Origin: Undaria pinnatifida
Taxonomy: Eukaryota > Sar > Phaeophyceae > Laminariales > Alariaceae
DNA length: 64,000 nucleotides
Direction: 5' to 3'
NCBI GenBank assembly: GCA_012845835.1
Contig: JABAKD010000005.1
Coordinates: 6,638,655 to 6,702,654 of the forward strand
Shown here: in pieces, positions 25,001 to 38,200 of the stretch
Position numbering within the stretch: position 1 is the stretch's first letter
How the letters are laid out: each line of letters begins with the position of its first letter
Notes under the pieces: model-generated
What the model was told of the DNA's origin: nothing
Seen by the model: the letters and a program-made list of their open reading frames with translations, nothing else
The model's database searches: none
Made by a program: the position numbers and the translations under genes

Positions 25001-28000
25001 CCACAAGCTTCGACGTGTAAACATACCTACAGATATCTTTCGGCTGAAAGTGCTCGGTTGGTGCACCCCTGGCATTTCCGGGGGTCCCACTTCGACACCG
25101 CCTCCTGGCATTACTTGCGGAACGGTCCAGCTTTCCTTTGGTTTCTTGCTCCGCCTTATTATTTTTGTTTCTGCTCGTTTTGCCAGTAGTTTCTTGACAT
25201 TTCAGCTGCTTCCTGCAAATTTGTTTTTTCTGCCAACAACACGATTTTGAACTTTTTCGCGATTTTTTCTTACTTTTTGTGTAGTAAGTTAAAGTTCCTA
25301 CCATTTGCCGCTAAATTGCCGTCTGTGCATTACTTGGGAACGGTCCAGCTTGAACTTTTCTTTGATTTTCACCATTTGATTTGTACTTGCACGAAGTTTC
25401 GTCAGCTGAGATCTGGGCTTGGCTCATCAGCTCCGCGCCGCCCAACACCCCACCGCAGTGCTTTAGATCAGCAGCGCAGCGCCGTGCAGTGCCGTGCCCT
25501 GCGATGCCCTGCAGCTCAGCGCAGCAGCGTACCGCAGCGCTAGCTCAGCAGAGCGCAGCTCTGTGCTTAGCCGTGCTTTGCCATGCTTTGCCATGCTGCG
25601 TGCTTTGCCATGCTGCGTGCTTTGCTGTACTTTTATTTACTAGTTCGTGCATGCCAGTAATATTCGAAGTATCATACCACGTACCGGTACTAATAGTTCT
25701 ACACCAGGTTGGTACATATTACCTTATTATTGGATTTCAAACAATGCATCCCCAGCTCAGGTCAGCACGGCTATATATAGCTCAGCAGCGCAGCGCAGTG
25801 CGGTGCCGTGCCTCGCCCTTCGTTTTGCGGTGCTGTGTCATGCGGCGCTGTGCGTTCTTTTGAACATTTAGCAGCAGTTAGTAGTAATAGTAGTAGTAGT
25901 AGTAGTACCAGGTATGATACAGGTACCAGGTTTATGTACGTGTTTTGTGTACTCGTATTTTTACTTTCTACAGTTGATTGTCCTCTCTCGGTCCCCATGT
26001 CCCTCCCCCCCCCCGCAAATATCACACGTACTGCCGTTCAGAACGTGACATCAACAAGCACACAGCACAGCGCAGGGCAACTAGCTCTGCACAAGCATCT
26101 CTTGGCATTATTATCAATTCGTGATTGGCACCAAATAATCACGGGCCCCTTCTTCCTGCCCCATTCATTTACATGTTTCAGTTAGTTGCATTCTTCCTTG
26201 CGCGAGCGTAGCAGGCGGCGTCAGCAGCCTTGCGGAGCGGAGCCCTGTGCTTTCTTTAGATCCACACAGAGTACCACCAGTTATTGGGCGAAGTACCAGG
26301 TACCAAGTACCGGTAGTACGTGTGTGTACTCGTCTTTTTGCTCTTTTGTCGTTGATTTCGTTTTCCACCTCGGTTCTCTTCACGATTTTTTCTTCGCAAA
26401 TTACACTCGTACTACTGCCGATCAGAACGTGACACCGCCAACATACGGCACAGCGCAGACAGGGCAATCAGCTCCGCACAAGTAGCTCTTGGCAGTATCA
26501 AATAGCTAGTTGCACTAAACCATGGGCCTCTCCTTTCTGCCCCCTTCACATTTAGTTGAAATCTTCCTTGCGCGAGAGTAACGGGCGGCTGACGCCGCCC
26601 GCGAAGCGGAGCCCTTGTTTATATTATACAAGTAAGAATACACTCCAGCTGTGAGATCGAAAATTTTGTCGAAACTCATCTTTACAAGCTGTGTGTGATA
26701 CTCCGATCGCGCGTATTACGGGTTGTGTGTCCTCATTAAGGATATAGGTCGGTGACTCCCCTTGCAACTACAGCAGTGTAGCTATCAGAGTCAACAGGGT
26801 GATGTTAGGCAGTCTGTACGCGGAAACTATAAAACCCGTTTCTGAGGGGAACAAAATCTGGCAGCTGCGGAAGGAATGCGTCAGTTTATTAAGTGCATGC
26901 TGTAAGTCGTACCAGCAGTGAGGAGAGGGCGGGGTGTTCGAAGGGGTGGGGGGGGGGGTTGGGGGAGGGGGAGGGGGGGTGGGGGGGATTTCCAACAGCT
27001 TTAGGTCGCATAGATGTAGGGACTTGCTATACACGTGGTGCTATTAATAGGTCTAGTCGATGGTTCGGGTGGTGGGGAAGGAGGGGGCGTTTGGGAGGGG
27101 GAGGATGAATTGGAGCTACGGCATGGATGTCTAGAAATATAATGAAGTGATATCAACTGCCTGGTAGTGTTTATTACTCTGGCATATTTTGATTTTAGGT
27201 GGGGTGTTTGAACAAGAGGGAGCGGGGGAAAATAAGAGGGGGGGGGGGGGGGGGGGGGGACGGAAATAAAATTGGAGCTACGGCATGGATGGCTAGAAAT
27301 TAAATGAGGTGATATCAGCTGCCTGGTAGTGTTTCTTACCCTCGCAGAATTTGATTTTAGGTGGGGCGTTTGAACAAGAGGGATCGGGGGGGGAGGGGAA
27401 ACGGGCGGGACATCTCAATATGTGCGTGGAAGCTATAAATCCTTCTGTATGTATGCTATTACACACCGTGTGTCAATTTAACTCAGTTGTGTTCGCAATC
27501 CTGCGCTAGCTGGCGCATCCTTCTGTTCCCGTGACAGCATGTACGGAACAACGAATGCTGTACAGTAAGTAGTGGTATACGAAATGGCCCCTCTATGGTG
27601 CCGGTTGAGTAGTGCCGGTTGCCTGATAATCGCCTGTACGATCCCTTGGCCAGCTGGAAAAAAACAGTAGTGGCAGTACATGAATTAGTAGTGCTGTTGA
27701 TAGTTAGCGTTGCAGGACTGGTATTTCCGGCTGGCACATGCGGGCACTTCGCCTAGGCTACTTGCTTTCATTTTTTTTTAAAGGCTAACCTTAAAGTCTA
27801 CTTTCTATGGGTGGACCGATACTGTAGATCAGATGGAAAAAAATACATTTATTAACGCTGAAGGGTTGGCGTCGCATTCTGTTTAGTGTCGCGCTTCGGT
27901 GTCGGCCGTCAGCTCTGGTACGTACGTACGTAGTTATCGGGTACCAGGTATTCGTCTAGTGCTAATATCACGACCAAATAACGAATTCGGTTCGGCCGAC

Positions 28001-28410
28001 CCTTCCTTTGTCCGATGGTCTTGGCATCGCGACGACTTAGCCTAGCGCGTCAGCGCAGAAACCTTGTGTTATTAACCATAGAACCCAACCTGAATTCTGA
28101 ATTCCCCACGAGTATCGTATCATACTGATATCCAACACGTTCGCGCGAAGGGGGCTGCGTGATACCAGAATAGTTATAGGATATCATAGGTTACCGGTAC
28201 TCGAACGGCTTTTACCCGTGATGATTCGCGTTGTACCTGGTACCGTTTGGTATGGGCATAGCGTGAACAATACCGGCATTCCAGGTATATAGTAGCATGG
28301 TTGGTGTCAATAATACCGTTACTCGAGTCATTGATGAGGCTCTCCCATGAGCACGATAATTCTTCAGTGACGTAGCGGGCACCAGGTATCATCTATACCA
28401 GGTATGATAC

Positions 28411-28499
<89 letters not shown>

Positions 28500-28992
28500 A
28501 TTCTCACATTAACTCGCATAGTCAAGCCCGTGGTCACAGGACAGGCTCCAGTCACTCTGGAGCTGAGGGATACTATGGCATGCCGTACATGTGATGATCC
28601 TATTGCAGTGGACCGTGTTCATGGTGATCAGAAACAAATAATAAATATAAAACCCCATGTATTCCACGACGTATTCTTTAATGACCATAGATGGTGCTTT
28701 ATTATATCATCATAAAAAATGATACTGAGTATATTATATTCTATACTCTGCTGGGGCCCCCCGTAATAAATACCGTATGATATCTACCGTATTGTAGCTA
28801 CTCTATCTTAGTGGTCATTAACCAATCAATCAATCAATCATGGGTTCGCCCTCTTGGGTCTTGATTCAATACCAGTACAAAGTATTGATTGTATCAGGTA
28901 TAGCGACCACAACACCGACGCGTGCGATCTTTGTCAAGCGAGTATTAATACGAATGTTACAGAGTACCTGGTATAGGAAGAGCTTGCAGCAG

Positions 28993-29028
<36 letters not shown>

Positions 29029-29053
29029 GACTACTACTACGACTACGACTACG

Positions 29054-29139
<86 letters not shown>

Positions 29140-29162
29140 CACTACTACTACCACTACTACTA

Positions 29163-29219
<57 letters not shown>

Positions 29220-32200
29220 CACTACTACTACCACTACTACTATTACGACTTCTACTGTTACTACTACTACTGCTGCTCCTACTACTACTGCTACTACTAC
29301 AACAGTATCACCATGCCGCGTGCGTGTGTTGTGAAACTCCTCACATTTCAGTTGGGATGGCACTCTACCCCGACAGCTCGGGCTGCCTCGTGTGGTCCGG
29401 TGCTGCTGCAATCGTCCTTTTTTTCGCCGACATGTTTTCAGTCGGAAGCCTCAAAGGGTTTATTCGACTGCTGTATGACACGGCGTTGGCGCACATGCTT
29501 GCTGGATGCTGGGTGGGATCTGTATGGTGTGGCGCTTGAACAACCTATCGTAACGGTAAATATAGGATCTAGATGATCTGGATCGATCTATCATCTAGAT
29601 GATCTAAATCGTCATGTCTGCGATGTGCAGAAGCTTTCGCAGGTGATTTCGACCCTCGGGTGACCTCTCTCGTTTGCAGATGATACGCAGCACCCCTCGA
29701 TTGCCTCTGCTGAAACCACATGACCCGTCCCCCACACGCTCCCCCATGGCCTTCTCCCCCCCCCCCGCCTGCCCCGTGGTCTTCGTCCACCCCCCCCCCC
29801 CCCATGCCCCTGCCTGCACATCGCAGGCCGATCAGCGTTCGTGACAATGGATTGCGCCTTGACCTCTTTCCGAGATGCGCCCCCCGGGAAGAGGTCGTGG
29901 GAGCCGGTGGAAGTCTCCGACTGCGTGTTCCGGGTGGAAGCGTGCGTGGATCGACACGACGCCGCTCGGGCAAGCTTGTCTCAGCGTCGCCTTGATGCCG
30001 GCAGCACGGGCCACATGGGGATGCAGCCGGTGAGAGCGCGCGCATGAATCCTATTATAGACACACAGTAACCACGGAGCTATACAGTGGGCGCCGACTGT
30101 ATGTGGCTCAGCGGTCATGCTGTGTCTCCAATAAATCCTTCGGCCCCTTGTTTTTTTGTGCCTTCTCCGCGCGCTTGGTTTTTAAAATAAAATATACATA
30201 TGTATAAGAGCGATGGCCGAAATCGGGTACACCCGATCGACCTATGGCCGTTATCGGGTGGTACCCCTTGAACACACAGTCCCACAACGACTCAGGACGA
30301 CATCTCATTGGTCGAAACCACACCGCATCCGAACGCAGCCGCATGTCCATCGGGTGTACCCGATTATGGCTGAACAAGTCCTCGACATGTACCCGACTCG
30401 CATACAAGCCACCCGATTATGGCCGGACTACTCGACCACCAGCCCACACGCTCACGCGCACGCGCAGCGGACGTGAACTTGCGCCACGTCACGAGGCGGG
30501 GCATTGTTTGTTTTTTCGTCTCGGAGCTCTTTTTTTCCGGAGCTCTTTTTCCGGAGCTCTTTTTTGTGGACCTTGAAGTCGCAGTTAGGCCATTTCTTAC
30601 GCAGTCGGATACCGCCAGTCGAAAACTGCCCTTTTCGACTGGATTCTCCTGGTCCTTCTTCTTATCGTCAGTAGAGCCGATTTCTTATTCTTATCGTCAG
30701 TCGAGCCGATTTTATAGTTTTGGTGCTCTTCCTAGAGGCGGTTGGTGTGAGGGAGTACTGCTGTACAGCAGTCGAGAGCTCTTTTTTCGGAGCTCTATTT
30801 TGTGGCTTGTGAGACCCCGCTCCGCTCACGCCGGCGCGCCCAACCACAGCCACAGCAGTAGTGATGTGCGACAACGGCCAGTCGCCTGGCCAGGCGCAGG
30901 CCCTCGAGGAAGGAGCGTGGTTTCAAGACACGAAGAGCTTACGAGCAGCCGCGGGCGAGATGTTCGCCGAGGCAGGGCACTCTTTCGTCGCCGCACCCCA
31001 AATATTTTTCCCGTGTGGGACGGCGACCAGGGACGGTGCTACGAGGAACACCAGCGACAGCCGAGTACACACAAAATTGGCAACACAACGCAACAACATG
31101 TGCACGAATATACATGAGACTCCACACATAACATGAAGCACTGCTGTGTACAGGACTGCTGGATTTTGGCCATTGCAAAACCAATTCCTATGTTAGAGAG
31201 GTACAAGCACGACCCACAGAGCTTTTCCTGAAAACGGCGTCCCTGCAGGTCACCTGTTAGCGAGACCTAGGAAATCATGTGACTCAAACCATTTGATCAA
31301 ATCATTTCTCGGGGTGTGATGTGACAGGTGGCGGCAGTACATTTCTCGGGCCCGACACGCCACGAACATTTCTCCCTGTGCCATTTGGAAAGGAGCATCT
31401 GAATCGTTAGCCCTTTTCGTGCCGTGTCCGAGCCCAGGTAGTCTGTGATCTGTCTAAACCGTCTGCATAGATGCGCTTCCGTGCCTTATGTGTAAGGGGT
31501 GCTGAGGCCATTTCTTATGCAGTCGGATGTGTTTTCGACTGAAGCCCAAATCGAGCTTTCTTACGCAGTCGAAAAAGGGCTTTTTTGACCAAACTTTTTT
31601 CGACTGAGAATTCCGACTGGATACTCCAGTCGAAAATCTCAGTCGAAAAAGTTTTTTACGTGTTTTTTGAACCGATCGCATCGCTCATCCCACCACCAAA
31701 CACACACCCACACGGCCACACGGCCACACACCCATACCAGGTACCACACTGCAGTACCATACAAGGCGTTGACGCTGGCTTCGCTATCCCAGCTGTTGCT
31801 TCTCGCAACAAGTCAGCGTGGCGCATTTCTAGTTTTGCTCGCCAGCAGCGTGTATCACACGACGGCAGCAGCGCGCGGTCTCGATCCCATGCTGCCAACA
31901 ACGGCTGCGGCTGCTGTAGCCTTGGCGGCTCTCGGCTGAGTGCAACTCCACGAACGTAGCTTTGGCGGCTTTCGGCTAAGCCCAAAGCCACCAACTCGCT
32001 GGGACAAGGGTTCGTCGAGCCGTTGCTCGCGAAGAAAGCGCGAAGCACAGAGCTGCCAACCGATTTCGAATTTCAACTGCTGTACAGCTGCAGTACTGTA
32101 CTCCCTCACACCAACCGCCTCTAGGAAGAGCACCAAAACTATAAAATCGGCTCGACTGACGATAAGAATAAGAAATCGGCTCCACTGACGATAAGAAGAA

Positions 32201-35200
32201 GGACCAGGAGAATCCAGTCGAAAAGGGCAGTTTTCGACTGGCGGTATCCGACTGCGTAAGAAATGGCCTAACTGCGACTTCAAGGTCCACAAAAAAGAGC
32301 TCCGGAAAAAGAGCTCCGGAAAAAAAGAGCTCCGAGACGAAAAAACAAACAATGCCCCGCCTCGTGACGTGGCGCGAGTTCGCGCCCGCCGCGCGTGCGT
32401 GTGAGCGTGTGGGCTGGTGGTCGAGTAGTCCGGCCATAATCGGGTAGCTTGTATGCGAGTCGGGTACATGTCGAGGACTTGTTCAGCCATAATCGGGTAC
32501 ACCCGATGGACATGCGGCTGCGTTCGGATGTGGCGTGGTTTCGACCAATGAGATGTCGTCCTGAGTCGTTGTGGGACTGTGTGTTCAAGGGGTACCCGAT
32601 AACGGCCATAGGTCAATCGGGTGTACCCGATTTCGGCCATCGCTCTATGTATAATTTCAACCGCCGACACTAGAAAAGCCAACCAACTGAGGGACTGAGG
32701 GTCTGGTTCTGGATCTCCCGCAATAGCGGTAGTCTTCCGTTGTGTTCTGCGGTCTTTATGTGAAACGGTGCAATCTGTTGCCTCTAGTTTGACACGCGTT
32801 CTATTGTTCCAGCACAGTCTTCTTCGTGTTCAGCGTTTTTTTTCTTTCATGTCAGGGTTGGCAACATCGCGATTGCTTACATACCGAACGACCCGCACCT
32901 CGCCCCGCTCTGGTTCTAACCCAGCCTTCCCGCGGGGAACCCGTTGGAGTATTCGAAATCGGCGCTGATAGTGGACGGGTTTCAACGATGCGCTCGCTCT
33001 TTACGCAAAACATCACCCGTAACTGACCAGCCCGCTTTCGCTTGGTGAGGCCGATGCTGCAATGGACAGTCTGTTCCAACTTTGTTTTCCCTCTAACGCG
33101 TGCTACGGTAGAAGTAGCACTTTTTGGACGAAAAACATATTTTGTGGATGACAAGGCTCCTTAACCCAAAATCGTCGAAAACTGTCGTTATCATCTTGCA
33201 AAATCATTGTGTTTGCTTACCTGGGACACGGGCTTGTTCATATCGGATTGCTGCACTCTGTGTTTTTGCTGAAATTCAGTTTGTTGTGTGAGGCACAGAG
33301 CTCCTCGAGTGAGGGGCTCCTCCATGACAAGAAAACGATCCGCCTTTTCCCTAACATGTGTCCTCTGAAGAACCTACAAGGGCAAAAACCCTCTTTAGCA
33401 CTGCACTCCCGTTTCGTTGGCAAACTACTTGGAATTAGAGGGAGTTATACGTTTTTGTATAGTGCAGCAGTAATAGTTAACCCCGCCCCGCCGTCCATCC
33501 GTCCGTCCGTCCGGAAGGGAACCCCGGTGAGGTACTCCAAGGCGGTGCAGCTGGTGCACGAATTTAGCGGTGCATTGCTCTGCATCGACGTCCAGGAGAG
33601 GGCGGCGATCGAGGGGTTCGCCATGAAAGTGGTGCTTAAGACTGTAGAGCCGCCGTCAGGTGATGATAAAGCGGGTTGAGTTGTCGATAGTCGATACTCA
33701 ACTTTAGCAAGCTGCGTTGCGACGTGTCGGCCGCATAAAATACCGGATACCGTGCTATCTTGTGCGGTCGGGTGTCGACGGGAGGCATTTTTCTTTCCTA
33801 TGCTGCGCGTGACGCGGAATTATTTTCTCGTGCGGTCGGGTTTTGACTGGAGACTCTATTCCTTGCCACGCTGCCCGTAAACTCCTTTCCCAACTCTCAA
33901 CCGACATCCGCCGCGTTTGTCAACAATTCCTAGGGTGGCTAAACCCAACTTGAAACCCTGTTTTCGGGCACAAATAACTTGGACTTAGTATAGGGATTTT
34001 TTTGGGGCTCTGAAGCGCGGTATAATACTCTGGGAATACCCGGGTACCTACCCAAGTGTAACTTTTTTCGGTACCCAGGCACCCCTGAGTATACCGGGTA
34101 GATCCTGCTAAGCTCACGCTTGCGATTTTCGTCGTTATCAAACTCCACCCGCCGCGTTTGGGCAACTAAAGCTTACTACCATTCTGGCCCGAATATAAGC
34201 CACGTTTACATTGGATTATAGTTAGGAAAAGGCGGTTTATATTTAAATCGGGTGTTCGCGATTTCCAAAATTTTCGGTTTGGAAAAATAATATGAAAACA
34301 GTGTTGAAACCGACCGACGTCATCACCCAAAGCCAACTCACGAAAAAAAAATGGTTCGAAACTCCAGAAATGGTAGGAAAACATATTTCTAAAGTCTTTC
34401 GCTGTTTTTTCGTGGGTTGGGTTGGCCTTGACTTGTGACTTTCGACGATGTCAAGACACTATTATTTCCTGGTATATTTTTTCCGCTCCAACTTCTACCC
34501 AACCGTGCTATCTTGCAAACACGCTACCTGGTATATTTCATGTACTTCGAAGCATGTTTTTTAGGCCTATTCGAACCAAAAGATACATAACCAGGCAGGC
34601 AGGCACGCAGTAAATAACTAGTTTAAAAATAGATATTATCCAATGAACTAACTGTAACATACTGGGTTCATGCGGCAGGGAAGGGAGCACCGAGCGACGA
34701 GTGGTCAGACACGTGGTGGGAGCTTCGATCGCCGGGAAACGTCCGCATCAGCCAGGCAAGAAGCTTTTTTATCCCCTTGCTGCTTTCTGAATAGTGTTGG
34801 GTCAGGGGCCAGCACTCTGTCGATATAACATGGATCTGGTAGATACGTTATACAAATAAATGCGGCTCAACCTGAGCCAAACGCGGTGCAACTTGGTCAA
34901 CTGTGGTCCAACCTGAACCAAATGAAGTGCAACCTAAGCCAAATGCGGTGCAACTTGAGGCAAGCGCGGTGCAACCTATTTTTTGTTAATATAAGACGAA
35001 TGCGGTGCGACCTAACCTGGATACAGTGCAGCATGAGCCAATGGGCTTCAACCCATGCAGATTATCTGCTAAATCAAAGTATAGGAGACGCTCCTGGTGC
35101 AACCGCAGAACCGCAGCGTGCGTGCGATGTCGCAGCAGCAGCTCCGTATATACGCGAAAAGGGGCTATTGCTTCTCTCCGGGAACGGGACTGTTACGGCG

Positions 35201-38200
35201 CCTGACTGCCGATCGTGAATCGTTTAGTGGATGGATGGGACACGGTGTTACCCCGTGAATTGCTGAGGGGGGGTGGGGGGGGGGGGCGTACTCATTTGTT
35301 CCTTGCCTTAGTCATTTGACCATTGACCACGCATCCCTTTCGAGACGGAGCACCGTTCCTACTCCTAATAGAGACACCTCCAACATTTGGGCGCTCATTA
35401 CGCTTCTTCCATATACTACATAGAAACTGTTTGCTTATCCTATCCCCGTCCTGTTTCGCCATCTGTGGCCACCATATATCTCCTAGGATGGCTATCGTTT
35501 TCTCATTACTCTATAGTCTACCAAACTCTTCCATGTCACATACGCCTCATCCCCCCCTCTAACGCATCCCGTTCCTCCTAGTATATTTCACATTCTCCTC
35601 CTATGTGAGTCCTACTCTATTGTTGCGCCACACGGGCACAAATTTTTAGCCACGTCCCCCTCCCGATTACTGGTAGTTATATTTCTTCTTTCTGGTAGGT
35701 CCAGGTCCCCTACACGAAATTGCAGTTTCAGCTTTTTCGCGTAGTCCATTGGGCCGTGCAGATAGGCTTTCATTCCAATATCTTCCCTCAACCCCCGATA
35801 TATCTCTTCGTGCTTCTCCTCTTTCACCTTATTTCTTAGCGCTTGCCTTTCCGTTTCTTCATTATTTATTTTACTTATGTCTTGTACCCGCCAAACTTTT
35901 CTATAGACATTACCTCTTCTTGGTCCCCCCCTAAATCCTTGCATATTTTCCCCACTTAGCTATCTCATCTTATTCCAGCTCGCCCTTTTGTTATTTTCTC
36001 CCTTATAGCCCTATCAACTATGGCTGTCAACCTCTTTTCTGGCATATTCTTTACTCTATATTGCCATTTCAACTTTCTCACGTCTCTTATTTGTTTTAAG
36101 TGGGTACATTCCTAGTTCTGCTCTTAACACTGTATTACTCTTCGTACTTGAGCATCTTAATATCGAGAAAATAGCCCGACGCCAACGGTAGTGACCGTCG
36201 GTAACCGACAGGTGGAACAGGGTACCAGTGCAGGGGGGAGCAGGTAGAGTGGACGCGACCGCGAGTGATAGCCAGATACGCGGCGTTCTGGTTTTCGCGG
36301 TTAGCGGGCAGAGGTGTGCAGATCTCGGCCAACGAGTATCAAACCTGGTGCATGCGGCTCGAGAAAATAGTCAGGCACCACAAACGATAGCGCGCAAGGG
36401 TGTGCGGATCTCGGCCAACGAGTATCATACCCGGTGCAAGCGGCTCGAGAAAATGGCCGGACATGACCGCCGGTAACCGACATGCGGAACAGAGTACCAG
36501 TGCAGGGGGGAGTGTACGCAACCGCGAGTAATAGCCAGACACGCGGCAGTCTGGTTTTCACAGTTAGCGGGCAAGGGTGTGCGGATCTCGGCCATAGAGT
36601 ATCAAACCCGGTGCAAGCGGATCGAGAGAATAGCCAGACACCACAAACGGTCGTGATTGCCCACGGGTCCGCGGTTTACACGCAGAGGTACATAGGGGCC
36701 TCAGCGAGGCACCACGCACAAGTCATGCGGCTACGAGAAATCAGCCAGACCCCGGAACCATTAGTGATCGCTGGCGAGGATTTATGTACGGTAATAGGTT
36801 ATAGCGATGCGGTAATAAACAAATAAGCAACCAAAGAAAATACGTTGTGTACAACTGAACAGATAGTAGTGTGTGGTGCCGGCATAATCGGGACGAGGTA
36901 GTCGTACGCAGACGTGGTACGCGACACGGCGTAGGGCGTTGACACGTGGGACACTCGACCACGCGCCAGGGGTGTAAGAAAGGACGAGATGCATGGGCCA
37001 GGCGAGGCGTCGGAGCAGATCAAAGTATCAAGAGTAGGGAAGCACGGGAACCGGAAACTCCAACCGCTATGTCCCGTCGTACGCGCGAGGGCACTAACGA
37101 TGAACGTGACGGGAGGAGCTAGAGCTGACGCAGCTGCGGAGGTTCTTCTCCACGATATAAAGAGCGGGAAACGATTTATTTTGCCTTTTGCTCCAGGCCA
37201 GCTATTTTAGTTTGTTTTATTTATTTATTTTTGGGTTCTTGCAAAACTAAACTGCGCGATATATTCATCGTTGTGTCCATTTTTTTTTTTTTTGTTACAT
37301 GTTTTGTTTTGCTTTCTATCCTTTTTCGATTGGGGTCTTTTTGATGAACCGCCCATGTATAACTTGATTTTAGCATAGGAATATGTTTGTGTGTGTTTTT
37401 TTGTGTGTTTGTTTTCTCGACGATGTTCGATTCCCTTGCTGTAGCCGGGGTGATCACGACCAAGGTCGGTATATTTTGCAATTCGAAATTAGAGTAGACA
37501 AATTATCCTGCGCGGACTATGTGTCCCATCGCATGCTCGGGAGCTCCAACGCCGAACACGACGGAACAATTTAGGGCTGACACAGCTGTGCCTGCACTAC
37601 GTGTTCCTACAGTAGCACCGGCAGCGATTTTTCCCGCAGCTCCAGCAACAGCCGCCGGCAGCAGCAGCAGCAAGGGACACATGTAGCAGCCGCAGAAGCA
37701 CCGCGAAGCAACAACGGCACCTATGCTGCGTGGCGGCTTTAAAAACAGAACCCATGTGTGACGCAGATATATTGCAGGGAATTGCGGATTATATTCTATG
37801 ATTCACCAGGTTCTGCCGGTGAAAATGGTCAAAATCTTCAGCAAATATGTATGCGCGGAACCACTGATGGTGCCCATTGTACGCCATGTCTTGGCAACCA
37901 GCGACGCCCGCCAGCACTAGTTGATGTGGAAAATCATATGGCATAGCTGGGGCACCTGCGAGCGGCGAGGTGTCCGACCACATTCATATTCACTCCTTTG
38001 CGTAGGAGGCTCTTGTGAACAAGTCGTTGGGACGTACGGCAGTAGGAGTGATGACGAAGAGCGGAGGGTGGAAGACGGTGACGTTAGCCGCGCACTGCAT
38101 CTGGTCGACCAAACGTACACAGCCCCCAAGCGTGGAAGAGACAACAGGGCCACGACTGCGCGACCGCGAGCGGGTTGCCACTGCCGTCGGCCGTTCAAGT

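Noticed and set aside
28957-29411. Poly-Val, poly-Tyr and poly-Thr frames
   Set aside because: They come from the CTA microsatellite.
30210-32682. Mirror-image open frames up to 275 codons on both strands
   Set aside because: They are the two inverted arms of the Mutator-like element read on opposite strands, not host genes.
36205-36650. CRISPR-like array
   Set aside because: The repeats are long, unevenly spaced and diverged, without unique spacers, in eukaryotic DNA.
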